A stretch of 64,000 bases of DNA, from contig NZ_LMDB01000022.1 of assembly GCF_001425005.1 (NCBI RefSeq), positions 187,264 to 251,263 on the forward strand. Reading direction: 5' to 3'. A program made the translations under genes and the position numbers. Source of the DNA: Duganella sp. Root336D2 (GTDB lineage Bacteria; Pseudomonadota; Gammaproteobacteria; Burkholderiales; Burkholderiaceae_D). This document shows positions 40,856 to 50,350 of the stretch, one piece after another (position 1 is the first letter of the stretch; the number at the start of each line of letters is the position of its first letter). The notes below the pieces were generated by a model. That model saw only the letters and a program-made list of their open reading frames with translations. It was not told the origin of the DNA and made no database searches.

Positions 40856-42094
40856 ATGGCCGTCAATTCCCCTATCCCTGTCGCCGCCGACCTGAAGCCG
40901 GTTGCCGGTATCGAGCTTGGCTATGCCGAAGCCGGTATCAAGAAGCCGGGTCGCAAGGACGTGCTGGTCCTGAAGCTGGCCGATGGCGCCGCCGTGTCCG
41001 GTGTGTTCACGCTGAACCGCTTTTGCGCCGCACCGGTGCAGATTTCGAAGGAAAACCTGGCGGCCGTGAAAGCGGGCGGCAAGCCGATCCGCGCGCTGAT
41101 GATCAACACCGGCAATGCCAACGCCGGCACTGGCGAATCGGGCCTGGCCAATGCCCGCACCACCTGCGCTGCGCTGGCTAAGGAGCTGGGTTGCGACGCG
41201 CAGCAGATCCTGCCGTTCTCCACCGGCGTGATCCTGGAGCCGCTGCCGGTCGAAAAAATCGTGGCCGGCCTGCCGAAGGCGCTCCAGAACCTGAAACTGG
41301 ACAACTGGTTCAATGCCGCCGAAGCGATCATGACCACCGACACCCAGCCTAAGGCGGGTTCGCGCACCGTCGATATCGCCGGCCACAAAGTCACCATGAC
41401 CGGCATTTCCAAAGGCGCCGGCATGATCAAGCCGAACATGGCCACCATGCTGGGCTACCTGGCCTTCGACGCCAAAGTGGCGCAGCCGGTGCTGGACGTG
41501 CTGGTCAAGGAAGCGGCCGACAAGTCCTTCAACTGCATCACCATCGATGGCGACACGTCGACCAACGATTCCTTCATGCTGGTGGCCACCGGTGCCGGCA
41601 CCCTGGTGGTCGATTCCGTCGACTCGCCTGAATACAAGGCGCTGGCTGCCGCGGTGACCGAGCTGTCGGTATTCCTGGCGCAGGCCATCGTGCGCGACGG
41701 CGAAGGCGCGACCAAGTTCATGACCATCACCGTGGAAGACGGCAAGGATACCGACGAGTGCCGCAAGATCGCCTACTCGATCGGCCACTCGCCGCTGGTG
41801 AAGACGGCGTTCTTCGCCTCCGACCCTAACCTGGGCCGCATCCTGGCCGCCATCGGCTATGCCGGCGTGGACGACCTGGACGTCAGCAAGATCAACCTCT
41901 ACCTGGACGACGTGTGGGTGGCCAAGGACGGCGGCCGCAATCCGGACTACAAGGAAGAGCAGGGCCAGCGCGTGATGAAGCAAAGCGAAATCACCGTGCG
42001 CGTGAAACTAGCGCGCGGCACTGCCGCTTCCACCGTCTACACCTGCGACCTGTCGCACGACTACGTGTCGATCAACGCCGACTACCGTTCCTGA
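40856..42094 (+). CDS. argJ: Bifunctional ornithine acetyltransferase / N-acetylglutamate synthase ArgJ
   Basis: 412 residues. ArgJ recycles the acetyl group between N-acetylornithine and glutamate in arginine synthesis, and in bifunctional forms also makes N-acetylglutamate from acetyl-CoA. It is cleaved autocatalytically before a threonine in the motif [14 protein letters not shown], which is intact here. The C terminus [10 protein letters not shown] is conserved. The 250-base divergent region before it (40606-40855) holds a TAAAAT hexamer at 40813-40818. In related genomes argJ often follows secA. Confidence 0.95.
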   Translation: MAVNSPIPVAADLKPVAGIELGYAEAGIKKPGRKDVLVLKLADGAAVSGVFTLNRFCAAPVQISKENLAAVKAGGKPIRALMINTGNANAGTGESGLANARTTCAALAKELGCDAQQILPFSTGVILEPLPVEKIVAGLPKALQNLKLDNWFNAAEAIMTTDTQPKAGSRTVDIAGHKVTMTGISKGAGMIKPNMATMLGYLAFDAKVAQPVLDVLVKEAADKSFNCITIDGDTSTNDSFMLVATGAGTLVVDSVDSPEYKALAAAVTELSVFLAQAIVRDGEGATKFMTITVEDGKDTDECRKIAYSIGHSPLVKTAFFASDPNLGRILAAIGYAGVDDLDVSKINLYLDDVWVAKDGGRNPDYKEEQGQRVMKQSEITVRVKLARGTAASTVYTCDLSHDYVSINADYRS

Positions 42095-42098
42095 GCGG

Positions 42099-42965
42099 AT
42101 GTCGAACCAACTCGACCAATTCCTCAAGCGCGCCGAGGCTTTGCTGGCGCGCGTGGAAGCCATCGTGCCGCCTGCGGCTGCAAAGCCCGACTGGAAGGCG
42201 TCCACCGCTTTCCGCTGGCGCAAGCGGGGCCATACCGGCTACCTGCAGCCGGTACCGCGCCCTGCGCAAATCGCTTTCGACGACTTGCAGCATATCGCCC
42301 GCCAGAAGGCGCAGATCGAGCAGAACACGCGCCAGTTCGTGGAAGGCAAGCCAGCCAACAACGTGCTGCTGACCGGCGCGCGCGGCACCGGCAAGTCTTC
42401 GCTGATCAAGGCTTGCCTGGCGGAGTTTGCACCGCAAGGCCTGCGCCTGATTGAAGTCGACAAGGGCGACCTGCACGACCTGCCCGACATCATGGACCTG
42501 GTCGCAGGACGCCCGGAGCATTTCGTGGTGTTCTGCGACGACCTGTCGTTCGAGGAAGGGGAAAGCGGCTACAAGGCGCTGAAGGTGGCGCTGGACGGTT
42601 CGGTGTCGGCCGTGATCGACAATGTGCTGATCTACGCCACCTCCAACCGCCGCCACCTGATGCCCGAGCGCATGTCGGACAATGCCACTTACAAGCATGA
42701 CGAGGATGGCGACCTGCATCCGGGCGAAACGGTGGAAGAAAAGATTTCGCTGTCCGAACGCTTCGGCCTGTGGCTGTCGTTCTACCCGTTCAAGCAGGAC
42801 GATTACCTGGGCATCGTGGCGCACTGGCTGGCAGCATTCGGTTGCAGCGTACCGCAGATCGCCGACGCCCGCGCCGAAGCCCTGCAATGGGCGCTGCAGC
42901 GCGGCTCGCGTTCCGGCCGCGTAGCCTGGCAATTCGCACGCGATTACGCCGGGAGGCTGCCATGA
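42099..42965 (+). CDS. DUF815-family AAA-type ATPase
   Basis: 288 residues. The P-loop LTGARGTGKSSLIKA and Walker B-like FVVFCDDLSFEEGE show an AAA-type ATPase of the DUF815 family; NRRHLMPERMSDN is also typical. Its role is not established. It sits between argJ and mutT (four bases after argJ, overlapping mutT by four), the normal order in Burkholderiales. Confidence 0.88.
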   Translation: MSNQLDQFLKRAEALLARVEAIVPPAAAKPDWKASTAFRWRKRGHTGYLQPVPRPAQIAFDDLQHIARQKAQIEQNTRQFVEGKPANNVLLTGARGTGKSSLIKACLAEFAPQGLRLIEVDKGDLHDLPDIMDLVAGRPEHFVVFCDDLSFEEGESGYKALKVALDGSVSAVIDNVLIYATSNRRHLMPERMSDNATYKHDEDGDLHPGETVEEKISLSERFGLWLSFYPFKQDDYLGIVAHWLAAFGCSVPQIADARAEALQWALQRGSRSGRVAWQFARDYAGRLP

Positions 42966-43372
42966 GCGCCGCACTGCATTCGCCGCGCCCGATCGACGTG
43001 GCGGTCGGCATCCTGATGCAGCCCAATGGCGACGTCCTGCTTGGCCAGCGCCCGGAAGGCAAGCCCTACGCCGGCTATTGGGAATTCCCGGGCGGGAAAG
43101 TCGACCCGGGCGAAACCATCCTCGAAGCGCTCAAGCGCGAGTTCGTCGAGGAACTGGGCATCCATATCCAGAGTGCGGAAGAATGGTGCGGCGTGGAGCA
43201 CGTGTACGAGCACGCCCACGTGCGATTGCACTTCTTCATCAGCCGCGAATGGAGCGGCGAACCGCAAAGCCTGGAAGGCCAGGCCTTCGCCTGGCAAGGA
43301 ACGGTAGGTGTCGAACCGCTGTTGCCAGCCACCATACCCTTGCTGGAGTGGCTCGACAAAGTACGATATTAA
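42962..43372 (+). CDS. mutT: Nudix hydrolase MutT-like (8-oxo-dGTP diphosphatase)
   Basis: 136 residues from the ATG overlapping the DUF815 stop, preceded by GGGAGG. The Nudix box GKVDPGETILEALKREFVEEL is nearly complete, with GLL-type N-terminal strand IDVAVGILMQPNGDVLLGQRP. MutT removes oxidised dGTP from the nucleotide pool. The stop codon's last base begins a long palindrome that separates it from the converging yacG. Confidence 0.9.
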   Translation: MSAALHSPRPIDVAVGILMQPNGDVLLGQRPEGKPYAGYWEFPGGKVDPGETILEALKREFVEELGIHIQSAEEWCGVEHVYEHAHVRLHFFISREWSGEPQSLEGQAFAWQGTVGVEPLLPATIPLLEWLDKVRY

Positions 43373-43434
43373 AAGTCGGGGTCAGCTCCGGCAATCGGAC
43401 AAAATGTCCGATTGCCGGAGCTGACCCCGACTTT
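43372..43434. repeat. 63-base near-perfect palindrome between mutT and yacG
   Basis: Perfect 29-base arms (43372-43400 and 43406-43434) around a 5-base AAAAT loop. It fills the whole gap between two converging genes, so it could act as a bidirectional terminator, but it is longer and more regular than a normal one and lacks a strong T-tract. It shares the AATGTCC and CTGACCCC blocks with the element at 38788-38826. A dispersed palindromic element is likely. Confidence 0.8.
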
Positions 43435-43435
43435 C

Positions 43436-43615
43436 TTATTGCTTGTCTTCGTCCAGGGGATCGGTGGGGGCGGTGCCGGGGATGGTGTATTTTTCCTCGG
43501 CCCAGGCGCCCAGGTCGATCATCTTGCAGCGCTCGCTGCAGAAAGGGCGGTATTTATTGGCTTCCGTCCACTCTACCTTGGTGTGGCAGGTGGGGCATTC
43601 AACGACAGTAGGCAT
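43436..43615 (-). CDS. yacG: DNA gyrase inhibitor YacG
   Basis: 59 residues, too short for many ORF lists; found by translating the minus strand from the ATG at 43615. It begins [10 protein letters not shown] and carries the four zinc-binding cysteines CPTC (C7, C10) and FCSERC (C26, C30), followed by [16 protein letters not shown], all diagnostic of YacG. YacG binds GyrB and limits gyrase activity in E. coli. It lies between mutT and zapD in the usual coaE-zapD-yacG order, five bases after zapD. Confidence 0.94.
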   Translation of the reverse strand: MPTVVECPTCHTKVEWTEANKYRPFCSERCKMIDLGAWAEEKYTIPGTAPTDPLDEDKQ

Positions 43616-43620
43616 GGTGC

Positions 43621-44376
43621 TTAGAAATTACAGAGGGTGAGCTCGAATGGTACATCTTCTTCCAGCGGCTTGGGCTTCAGGTCGCCGCCCTGGGAGGTGA
43701 AACGCACCCACAGCATGTATTTGTTGGCCGAGATCTCGGGGATTGCCCCCAGCGCCTGGTCGACCGACAGGCGCAGCATCTGGTAGACCTTGCCTTGAAG
43801 CATCTGCTGGTAACTTCCCGCATTAGCGATCATTTTGACCGGTGCGCCGGAATCGCGCAGCAGCCGCAATACCAGGGCCAGGGCGTCGAACAACGGTGCC
43901 AGCGGGTTGAACCAGGTGACGATATCGTTGAAACGCTTTTCGGCCGGCTGCTTTTGCCAGGCGTAATAGGAAGGCAGGTCAAATTCGCAGGCGCCGCCGG
44001 GGATGATGGTGCGGCCGCGAATACTCATCAGCCACTCATTGTCGCGCACGTTCTGTCCGGTCTTGCCTTGGGAGGCGACCAGGGCGCTCGACACGCTATC
44101 GAGTTCGGTGAGGATGGCGTCCAGCATTTCGGCCTGGACGTTCGGGTTGGAGCGGTAGCCAAGCAGGCTCTGGCGCTGGCGCTCGAGTTCCTGCAGCAGG
44201 TCGGACTTGAGGTCGGCGCGGCCGGCGACTTCGAGCATGTCGAAGATGGTGGCCAATGCGACGTGATGCTGCATCGGGTGTTCCTGATGCACGAAGAACT
44301 TGAATTTCTCGTATAAATCCTCCAGGCGCAGCAAGGTGCGGATGCGCTCATTGAAAGGATATTCGTAAACGATCAA
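43621..44376 (-). CDS. zapD: Z-ring associated protein ZapD
   Basis: 251 residues (YacF/DUF1342 family). ZapD crosslinks FtsZ filaments in the Z ring. [22 protein letters not shown] at the N terminus and the C-terminal [11 protein letters not shown] stretch match the family. It sits downstream of coaE on the minus strand with 61 bases between. FtsZ of this organism, whose C-terminal peptide ZapD should bind, is also in the window. Confidence 0.95.
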   Translation of the reverse strand: MIVYEYPFNERIRTLLRLEDLYEKFKFFVHQEHPMQHHVALATIFDMLEVAGRADLKSDLLQELERQRQSLLGYRSNPNVQAEMLDAILTELDSVSSALVASQGKTGQNVRDNEWLMSIRGRTIIPGGACEFDLPSYYAWQKQPAEKRFNDIVTWFNPLAPLFDALALVLRLLRDSGAPVKMIANAGSYQQMLQGKVYQMLRLSVDQALGAIPEISANKYMLWVRFTSQGGDLKPKPLEEDVPFELTLCNF

Positions 44377-44437
44377 AGCATCCCTCGTCTGGAAGACCTA
44401 TTAATAATCTCGTGATTCTGAACTATGCGAAGCAAAA

Positions 44438-45040
44438 TTACAAATATTGCTGATAAAAACCATGCAAATGGTCTACTTGAGGGGTTAAAGCTTCGATCCG
44501 GCCGCCGTTGTCTATGACATCGTCGGCTGCCGCCAGCCGCACGGCGCGCGGTACCTGGGTCGCCATGATGGCCCGCACCTGGTCTTCCGCCAGGCCATTG
44601 CGCGCCATCACGCGCGCTACCTGGATTTCTTCCGGGCAGTCGATGACCAGCACGCGGTTGACGCGCTGCTTCCAGGCGCCGGATTCAACCAGCAGGGGGA
44701 TGGCCAGCATGACGTAGTCGCCGCTGGCATCGGCGGCGGCCGCCAGGGTGGCGTCGCGGATCATGGGGTGGAGGATGGCTTCCAGCCGGCGCTTGGCCGC
44801 TGGTTCGCGGAATACCAGTTCGCGCATTTTGGCGCGGTCCATGGCGCCGTGGCTGTCGGCCATGTGGGGGCCGAATTCGGCCAGGATGTCGGGCATGGCG
44901 GCGCCATTGGGCCCGGTTAAAGCGTGGGCAATCTGGTCGGTGTCGACGATGCTGGCACCGCGGTCGGCAAACATATTGGCGATCAGGCTTTTACCGCTGC
45001 CGATGCCGCCTGTCAGGCCGACCACGAAGCGCGCCGGCAT
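44438..45040 (-). CDS. coaE: Dephospho-CoA kinase CoaE
   Basis: 200 residues from the ATG at 45040 (MPARFVVGLTGGIGSGKS); the longer in-frame reading starts inside pilD. CoaE phosphorylates dephospho-CoA, the last step of coenzyme A synthesis. The P-loop LTGGIGSGKS, DTDQIAH and HPMIRD and IPLLVESGAW motifs are all family marks. It follows pilD with one base between them, part of the pilBCD-coaE-zapD-yacG run. Confidence 0.95.
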   Translation of the reverse strand: MPARFVVGLTGGIGSGKSLIANMFADRGASIVDTDQIAHALTGPNGAAMPDILAEFGPHMADSHGAMDRAKMRELVFREPAAKRRLEAILHPMIRDATLAAAADASGDYVMLAIPLLVESGAWKQRVNRVLVIDCPEEIQVARVMARNGLAEDQVRAIMATQVPRAVRLAAADDVIDNGGRIEALTPQVDHLHGFYQQYL

Positions 45041-45041
45041 G

Positions 45042-45911
45042 TCAGCCCGGTACGCCGTACAGCATTGCAGTGATTTGCTGGCCGCACAGCAGTGCCACCA
45101 GGCCGGCGCCGGCCAGGTAAGGGCCGAACGGGATCTTGTGGTCGAAGCCCATGCGCGACGCGACGATGATGCCGATGCCAACCACTGCGCCGACCACCGA
45201 GGACAGCAGGATAATTGCCGGCAGCATCTGCCAGCCCATCCAGGCGCCGAGGGCCGCCAGCAGCTTGAAGTCGCCGTAGCCCATGCCTTCCTTGCCGCGC
45301 ACCAGCTTGAACACCCAGTACACCGTCCACAGCACCATATAGCCGGCGGCTGCGCCCAGTACGGCGTCCTGCAGCGGCACGAACAGGCCTTTCACGTTGA
45401 CCAGCAGGCCCAGCCACATCAGCGGCAGGGTCAGGTCGTCCGGCAGCAACTGCGTGTCGAGGTCGATAAAGGTCATCGCGATCAGCAGCCAGCCGAAGAC
45501 CAGGGTGGCCATGCCGGCCCAGCCCGAGCCGAAGTGCCACACCAGGCCGGCCGACAGCAGGCCGCTGAGGAGCTCGATCGCCGGATAACGCGCCGAAATC
45601 GGCGCCTTGCAGGAGCTGCATTTTCCGCGCAGCACCAGCCAGCTGATGACCGGGATGTTTTCCAGCGCCGTGATCTGGTGCTTGCAATGCGGGCAGGCCG
45701 AACGCGGCACCACCAGGTTGTAGCGCTCCGGATGCGGTTCCGGTTCATCGCGTTCGCAGGCGCAGACGCTGTCGACCTCGCGCTGCATCATGATCGGCAC
45801 GCGGTGGATCACCACGTTCAGGAAACTGCCGATCAGCAGGCCAAGGATGCCGGCCACCACAGCGGCGGCCAGCGTGGCTGGTGGCGAAAACAGCATGAAT
45901 ACGTCTTGCAT
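45042..45911 (-). CDS. pilD: Prepilin peptidase/N-methyltransferase PilD
   Basis: 289-residue inner-membrane enzyme that cleaves and N-methylates type IV prepilins. The N-terminal cytoplasmic zinc loop CPHCKHQITALENIPVISWL...CSSC has both CxxC pairs. The catalytic aspartates are in FIDLDTQLLPDDLTLP and GYGDFKLLAALGAW. About eight hydrophobic segments are seen. It follows pilC after five bases. Confidence 0.95.
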   Translation of the reverse strand: MQDVFMLFSPPATLAAAVVAGILGLLIGSFLNVVIHRVPIMMQREVDSVCACERDEPEPHPERYNLVVPRSACPHCKHQITALENIPVISWLVLRGKCSSCKAPISARYPAIELLSGLLSAGLVWHFGSGWAGMATLVFGWLLIAMTFIDLDTQLLPDDLTLPLMWLGLLVNVKGLFVPLQDAVLGAAAGYMVLWTVYWVFKLVRGKEGMGYGDFKLLAALGAWMGWQMLPAIILLSSVVGAVVGIGIIVASRMGFDHKIPFGPYLAGAGLVALLCGQQITAMLYGVPG

Positions 45912-45916
45912 GCTGG

Positions 45917-47128
45917 TTACACCACCGAACCGAGTTTGAAGATTGGCAGGTACATCGCAACCACCAGGCCACCGATCAGCACGCCCAGGATCACCATGAT
46001 CATCGGTTCCATCAGGCTCGAGAGCTGGGCTACCGCCTCGTCCACTTCTTCTTCGTAGAAGTCGGCGACCTTGCCCAGCATCGCATCGAGCGCACCGGAC
46101 TCTTCACCGATGGCCACCATCTGCGTCACCATGCTCGGGAACACGTCAGCATTCTGCATCGCCACGGTCAGGCTGGTACCGGTACTCACTTCGGTCTGGA
46201 TCTTCTTGGTCGCGTCCATGTAGACGCGGTTGCCGGCTGCGCCGCCCACCGAGTCCAGCGATTCCACCAGCGGTACGCCGGCGGCGAACATGGTCGACAG
46301 GGTGCGGGTCCAGCGCGCCACGGTGGCTTTCAGGATCACGTCGCCGAAAATCGGCAGCTTCAGCAGCAGGCGGTCCATGGTGGCCTGCATCTTTTCCGAA
46401 CGGCGCCAGCTTTGGAAGAAGAAGTACAGCCCGGCAAACAGGCTGCCGAATATCAGGTACCAGTATTTGACGAAGTATTCGGACACCGTCATCACGAACA
46501 CGGTCGGCGCCGGCAGGTCGGCACCGAAGCTGGAGAATACCTCCTTGAAGGCCGGCACCACCCAGATCATGATCACGGCGGTCACGATGAAGGCCACCGC
46601 CAGCACGGCAATCGGATAAGTCAGGGCGGACTTGATCTTGCCCTTGATGGCCAGCGTCTTTTCCTTGTAGATCGCCAGGCGCGTCAGCAGGTCTTCCAGG
46701 ATACCGGCCTGTTCGCCGGCCGCCACCAGGTTACAGAACAGCGGGTCGAAATACAGAGGGTATTTGCGGAACGCCATGTTCAAGCTGGTACCGGTTTCGA
46801 TATCGGCGCGCAGGTCCAGCACCAGCTTCGAGACCGAAGGATTGGCGTGGCCCTTGCCGACGATGTCGAAGGCCTGCAGCAGCGGCACGCCGGCCTTCAT
46901 CATCGTCGCCAGCTGGCGCGTGAACAGGGTCAGGTCTTTCTCGGTAACCTTCTTGCCCGAGCGGTAGACCTTCTTCTTGATCTTGGTGACCATGATGCCC
47001 TGGCGGCGCAAGGTAACATTGACCACGGCCTCGCCACCGGCGCGCATTTCTCCGCGCACGGTCTTGCCTGTCTTGTCCTTGCCTTCCCAGGTGAATATCT
47101 GTTCTTTTGCGGTGCCCGCAGTAGCCAT
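45917..47128 (-). CDS. pilC: Type IV pilus inner-membrane platform protein PilC
   Basis: 403 residues with two GspF/T2SF repeats (about 70-195 and 270-395) and three membrane helices. LTLFTRQLATMMKAGVPLLQAF starts the first repeat and WTRTLSTMFAAGVPLVESL the second. PilC couples the PilB motor to the pilin assembly platform. It sits between pilB and pilD. Confidence 0.96.
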   Translation of the reverse strand: MATAGTAKEQIFTWEGKDKTGKTVRGEMRAGGEAVVNVTLRRQGIMVTKIKKKVYRSGKKVTEKDLTLFTRQLATMMKAGVPLLQAFDIVGKGHANPSVSKLVLDLRADIETGTSLNMAFRKYPLYFDPLFCNLVAAGEQAGILEDLLTRLAIYKEKTLAIKGKIKSALTYPIAVLAVAFIVTAVIMIWVVPAFKEVFSSFGADLPAPTVFVMTVSEYFVKYWYLIFGSLFAGLYFFFQSWRRSEKMQATMDRLLLKLPIFGDVILKATVARWTRTLSTMFAAGVPLVESLDSVGGAAGNRVYMDATKKIQTEVSTGTSLTVAMQNADVFPSMVTQMVAIGEESGALDAMLGKVADFYEEEVDEAVAQLSSLMEPMIMVILGVLIGGLVVAMYLPIFKLGSVV

Positions 47129-47138
47129 ATCTTATTTC

Positions 47139-48869
47139 CTATTCGTTGGTGCAGCCCAGCACTTCTTCCAGGCTGGTCAGTCCGTTTTTGACCTTGACCA
47201 GGCCCGATTGGCGCAGGGACTTGACGCCCTCTGCCTCAGATTGTGCCGCGATCTGCATCGCGTTACCATGTGCCAGGATCAATGCTTCGATCGCGGGCGT
47301 GATCGGCATGATCTGGTAGATACCGACCCGGCCTTTATAGCCCGAGCCGTTGCAGCGCTCACAGCCCACCGGGCCGTAAGGTTTCCAGCTGCCATCCAGG
47401 TCGTCATCCTTGAAACCGGCTTTCACCAGCAATTCCGGCGCGATGTCGATCGGCTTCTTGCAAGTGCACAGCCGGCGCGCCAGGCGCTGAGCCGTGATCA
47501 GGATGACCGAGGAGGCAATATTAAAGGGCGCAACGCCCATATTCATCAAACGCGTCAAGGTCGACGGCGCGTCATTGGTGTGCAGGGTGGAGAACACCAT
47601 GTGGCCGGTCTGCGCGGCCTTGATCGCGATGTCCGCCGTTTCCAGGTCGCGGATCTCACCGACCATGATGATGTCGGGATCCTGGCGCAGGAAGGCCTTC
47701 AGCGCCACCGGGAAGGTCAGGCCGGCCCGGTCATTGACGTTGACCTGGTTCACGCCGGGCAGGTTGATCTCGGCCGGATCTTCCGCGGTCGAGATATTGA
47801 TGCCTGGCTTGTTCAGGATGTTCAGGCAGGTGTACAGCGACACCGTCTTGCCCGAGCCGGTCGGGCCCGTCACCAGCACCATGCCGTAAGGGCGGTGCAC
47901 GGCGTCCATCAGGATTTCCTTCTGGTCCGGGTCGTACCCGAGCGAATCGATGCCCATCTGGGCCTGGGTCGCATCCAGGATACGCATCACGGTCTTTTCG
48001 CCGAACAGGGTCGGCAGGGTCGAGACACGCAGGTCGATGGTCTTGGTGGATGAGACGATCAGGCGCATGCGGCCATCCTGCGGCACGCGCTTTTCCGAGA
48101 TGTCGAGCTTGGACAGCACCTTGATACGCGACACCAGCTTGTCCTTGATCGAGGTTGGCGGCTGGGCGTGCTCAAGCAGGTTGCCGTCGACCCGGAAGCG
48201 GATGCGGTAAAACTTTTCGTAAGGTTCGAAGTGCAAGTCGGAGGCGCCCATATTGACCGCATCCATCAGCATCTTGTTCAGGAAACGCACGATCGGCGCG
48301 TCTTCCACTTCGGCGTCGGCGCCGGCGCCCTGCGCCGCCGAGACGCTTTCTTCTTCGGCGAACTCGATTTCGGCTTCGTCGCCTGTCATCTCGAGGACGG
48401 TCTGGGTCGAGCTCTTGGTCAGGGTTTCGAGCAGCTTGAGCAGCACGTCGTGCTGCACGATGACGGGTTCCACCGTCGATTCGGCCTGGAACTTGATCTG
48501 GTCCAGGGCCTGGGTATTGGTCGGGTCGGACAAAGCCACCGACATCTTGTTGCCGCGCTTGGCCAGCGGAATCACGCGCTGGGTCGCCATCAGCCGGGTA
48601 TCGATGGCCTTGGGCGGCAAAATTTCCAGATTGATGGCGCTCAGGTCGAGCAGCGGATAAGCGAAGGTTTCGGCACAGAAAACGGCCAGCTCGCGCGCAT
48701 TGATGGTGCCGCCGGCAAGCAGCACGTCGATAAACGTGGACTTTTCGGCAACAGCCTTCTTATTCAGAGCGTCCGCTTGCGGCGGGGTCAGACGCCCCGC
48801 TTGCATCAGGGCTCGGGCCAGTCCCGACATAGGGGAACCGGACGCCGAGTTGGGTTGGACTGCTGCCAT
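47139..48869 (-). CDS. pilB: Type IV pilus extension ATPase PilB
   Basis: 576 residues. The N-terminal MshE/GspE domain precedes the RecA-like ATPase with Walker A GPTGSGKTVSLYT, Asp box, Walker B and His box (GHMVFSTLHTNDAP). A tetracysteine zinc motif is split between CTCKKP and CERCNGSGYKGR. PilB powers pilus extension; no retraction ATPase (PilT) is in the window. It is first in the pilB-pilC-pilD-coaE-zapD-yacG run. Confidence 0.96.
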   Translation of the reverse strand: MAAVQPNSASGSPMSGLARALMQAGRLTPPQADALNKKAVAEKSTFIDVLLAGGTINARELAVFCAETFAYPLLDLSAINLEILPPKAIDTRLMATQRVIPLAKRGNKMSVALSDPTNTQALDQIKFQAESTVEPVIVQHDVLLKLLETLTKSSTQTVLEMTGDEAEIEFAEEESVSAAQGAGADAEVEDAPIVRFLNKMLMDAVNMGASDLHFEPYEKFYRIRFRVDGNLLEHAQPPTSIKDKLVSRIKVLSKLDISEKRVPQDGRMRLIVSSTKTIDLRVSTLPTLFGEKTVMRILDATQAQMGIDSLGYDPDQKEILMDAVHRPYGMVLVTGPTGSGKTVSLYTCLNILNKPGINISTAEDPAEINLPGVNQVNVNDRAGLTFPVALKAFLRQDPDIIMVGEIRDLETADIAIKAAQTGHMVFSTLHTNDAPSTLTRLMNMGVAPFNIASSVILITAQRLARRLCTCKKPIDIAPELLVKAGFKDDDLDGSWKPYGPVGCERCNGSGYKGRVGIYQIMPITPAIEALILAHGNAMQIAAQSEAEGVKSLRQSGLVKVKNGLTSLEEVLGCTNE

Positions 48870-48911
48870 AGGAGCGCACTATCAGAATGTTAAGAAAGAG
48901 TGAGTCTCCGG

Positions 48912-48935
48912 ATGATGCCTGTAGGCATCATTTTT
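48912..48935 (+). terminator. Hairpin with T-tract between corC-like gene and pilB
   Basis: Eight-base arms (48912-48919 and 48924-48931), TGTA loop, then TTTTT. The T-tract faces + strand transcripts although both flanking genes are on the minus strand, so as a terminator it would act on antisense reads. Confidence 0.4.
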
Positions 48936-48952
48936 GTAAAGGTCCGCACGGT

Positions 48953-50242
48953 TCACTCGGCCTGGCGGAACTCCGGACGTCGCAATTTCACTACTTTAAT
49001 GGCCTGGTCTTGTGCCTGCACCACTTCCACGATGCAGGATCCCACTTTGATGGATATGGGAGCGTCGGGAATGTCTTGTAAAAATTCCAACAACATGCCG
49101 TTCAGGGTCTTGGGCCCATCAAGAGGAAAGTTTAAACCCAGACGCTTGTTAATGTCACGTAATGCCGTGCTGCCCTCCAGCAGGCATTCGCCATGGCCGT
49201 CCCAGCCGAAACTGTCGGCCCGCGCCGCGCTCGGGGTCGAAGTGGTGAATTCGCCGATCATTTCTTCGATGATGTCGTCCAGCGTGACCAGGCCCTGCAC
49301 CTCGCCGTACTCATCGACCACGATGGCCAGGCGTTCCTTGTTCTCCTGGAAGTTCTGCAAGGCAGCAAAGGCCGGTGTGTCCTGCGGGATGAAGAACGGT
49401 TCGGACAGCAGCTTGCGGAAGTGTTCGACCGTCAGTTCATCCTGTTCATTCAGCAGGGCGATGGCCTTGCGCACGTGCAGGATGCCGACAATCCGGTTGA
49501 TCTCGCCGTCATACACCGGCAGCTTGTTGTGGAAGCAGGTGGTGAGCTGGGACTTGATGTCCGCCACCGGCATGGCCAGGTCGAGCGCCTCGATGTGGGC
49601 GCGCGGGGTCATGATGTCTTCCACCGAGATAGTGTCGAGGTCGAACAGGTTGAGCAGGATGCTCTTGTGCTTCTTGGGGATGAAGCTGCCGTTCTCCAGC
49701 AGCACCGAGCGTAATTCGTCCGGCGACAAGTTGCCTTCGTGGACCTGGCCGGTAGGCTTGATGCGGAACAGGTGCAGCAGGGTGTTGACAAACAGGTGCA
49801 CGAACCACAGCAGCGGTTTCGACACCGACAGCAGCGGGCGCAGCACGAGGGAAGCGGGCAGCACGATCTGGTCGGCATAGCGCGCGCCGACGATCTTGGG
49901 CGAAATTTCAGCCAGCACGATCAGGATGAACACCACGACCACGGTCGACAGCAGGATCACATGCTGCTCGAGACCGAACTGGGTGATGGCAATGGCGGTC
50001 GCCAGGGCGATGGCCATGGCATTGAGCAGGGTGTTGGCGACCAGGACCAGGGACAGCAGCTGTTCGGTGCGTTCCAGCAGCCACAGGGTGGCGATGGCGC
50101 GGCGGCTGCCGCGTTTGGCCTGGTGGCGCAGGCGGAAGCGATTGGCCGCCATCAGGGCGGTTTCGGCCATGGCGAAGAAGGCCGAGGCAAGAATCAGGAA
50201 GGCGAGGGCGGCAAATTGCGCCCACAAGGGAACGGTATCCAA
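48953..50242 (-). CDS. CorC/HlyC-type membrane protein with CBS pair
   Basis: 429 residues: an N-terminal DUF21 (CNNM) membrane domain with about four hydrophobic segments, two CBS domains (about 205-330) and a C-terminal CorC_HlyC domain. EISPKIVGARYADQIV and MTPRAHIEALDL and VDEYGEVQGLVTLDDIIEEM are typical. Members are linked to Mg2+/Co2+ efflux or tolerance, or to ion transport; the specific ion is not readable. Confidence 0.9.
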   Translation of the reverse strand: MDTVPLWAQFAALAFLILASAFFAMAETALMAANRFRLRHQAKRGSRRAIATLWLLERTEQLLSLVLVANTLLNAMAIALATAIAITQFGLEQHVILLSTVVVVFILIVLAEISPKIVGARYADQIVLPASLVLRPLLSVSKPLLWFVHLFVNTLLHLFRIKPTGQVHEGNLSPDELRSVLLENGSFIPKKHKSILLNLFDLDTISVEDIMTPRAHIEALDLAMPVADIKSQLTTCFHNKLPVYDGEINRIVGILHVRKAIALLNEQDELTVEHFRKLLSEPFFIPQDTPAFAALQNFQENKERLAIVVDEYGEVQGLVTLDDIIEEMIGEFTTSTPSAARADSFGWDGHGECLLEGSTALRDINKRLGLNFPLDGPKTLNGMLLEFLQDIPDAPISIKVGSCIVEVVQAQDQAIKVVKLRRPEFRQAE

Positions 50243-50350
50243 GGTCAGTATGACGAGTCAGTAAGAGGGCGATTCTAGCATGGCACCCTCGCTGCCCGTG
50301 CCGTTGCCCGCGGCCGGCGCGTGCTGTCGAAGCCCTCTATAATGCAAGCC

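Noticed and set aside
43412..43640. Two overlapping small + strand frames between mutT and zapD
   Set aside because: They are antisense to yacG, whose zinc motif and family sequence are clear.
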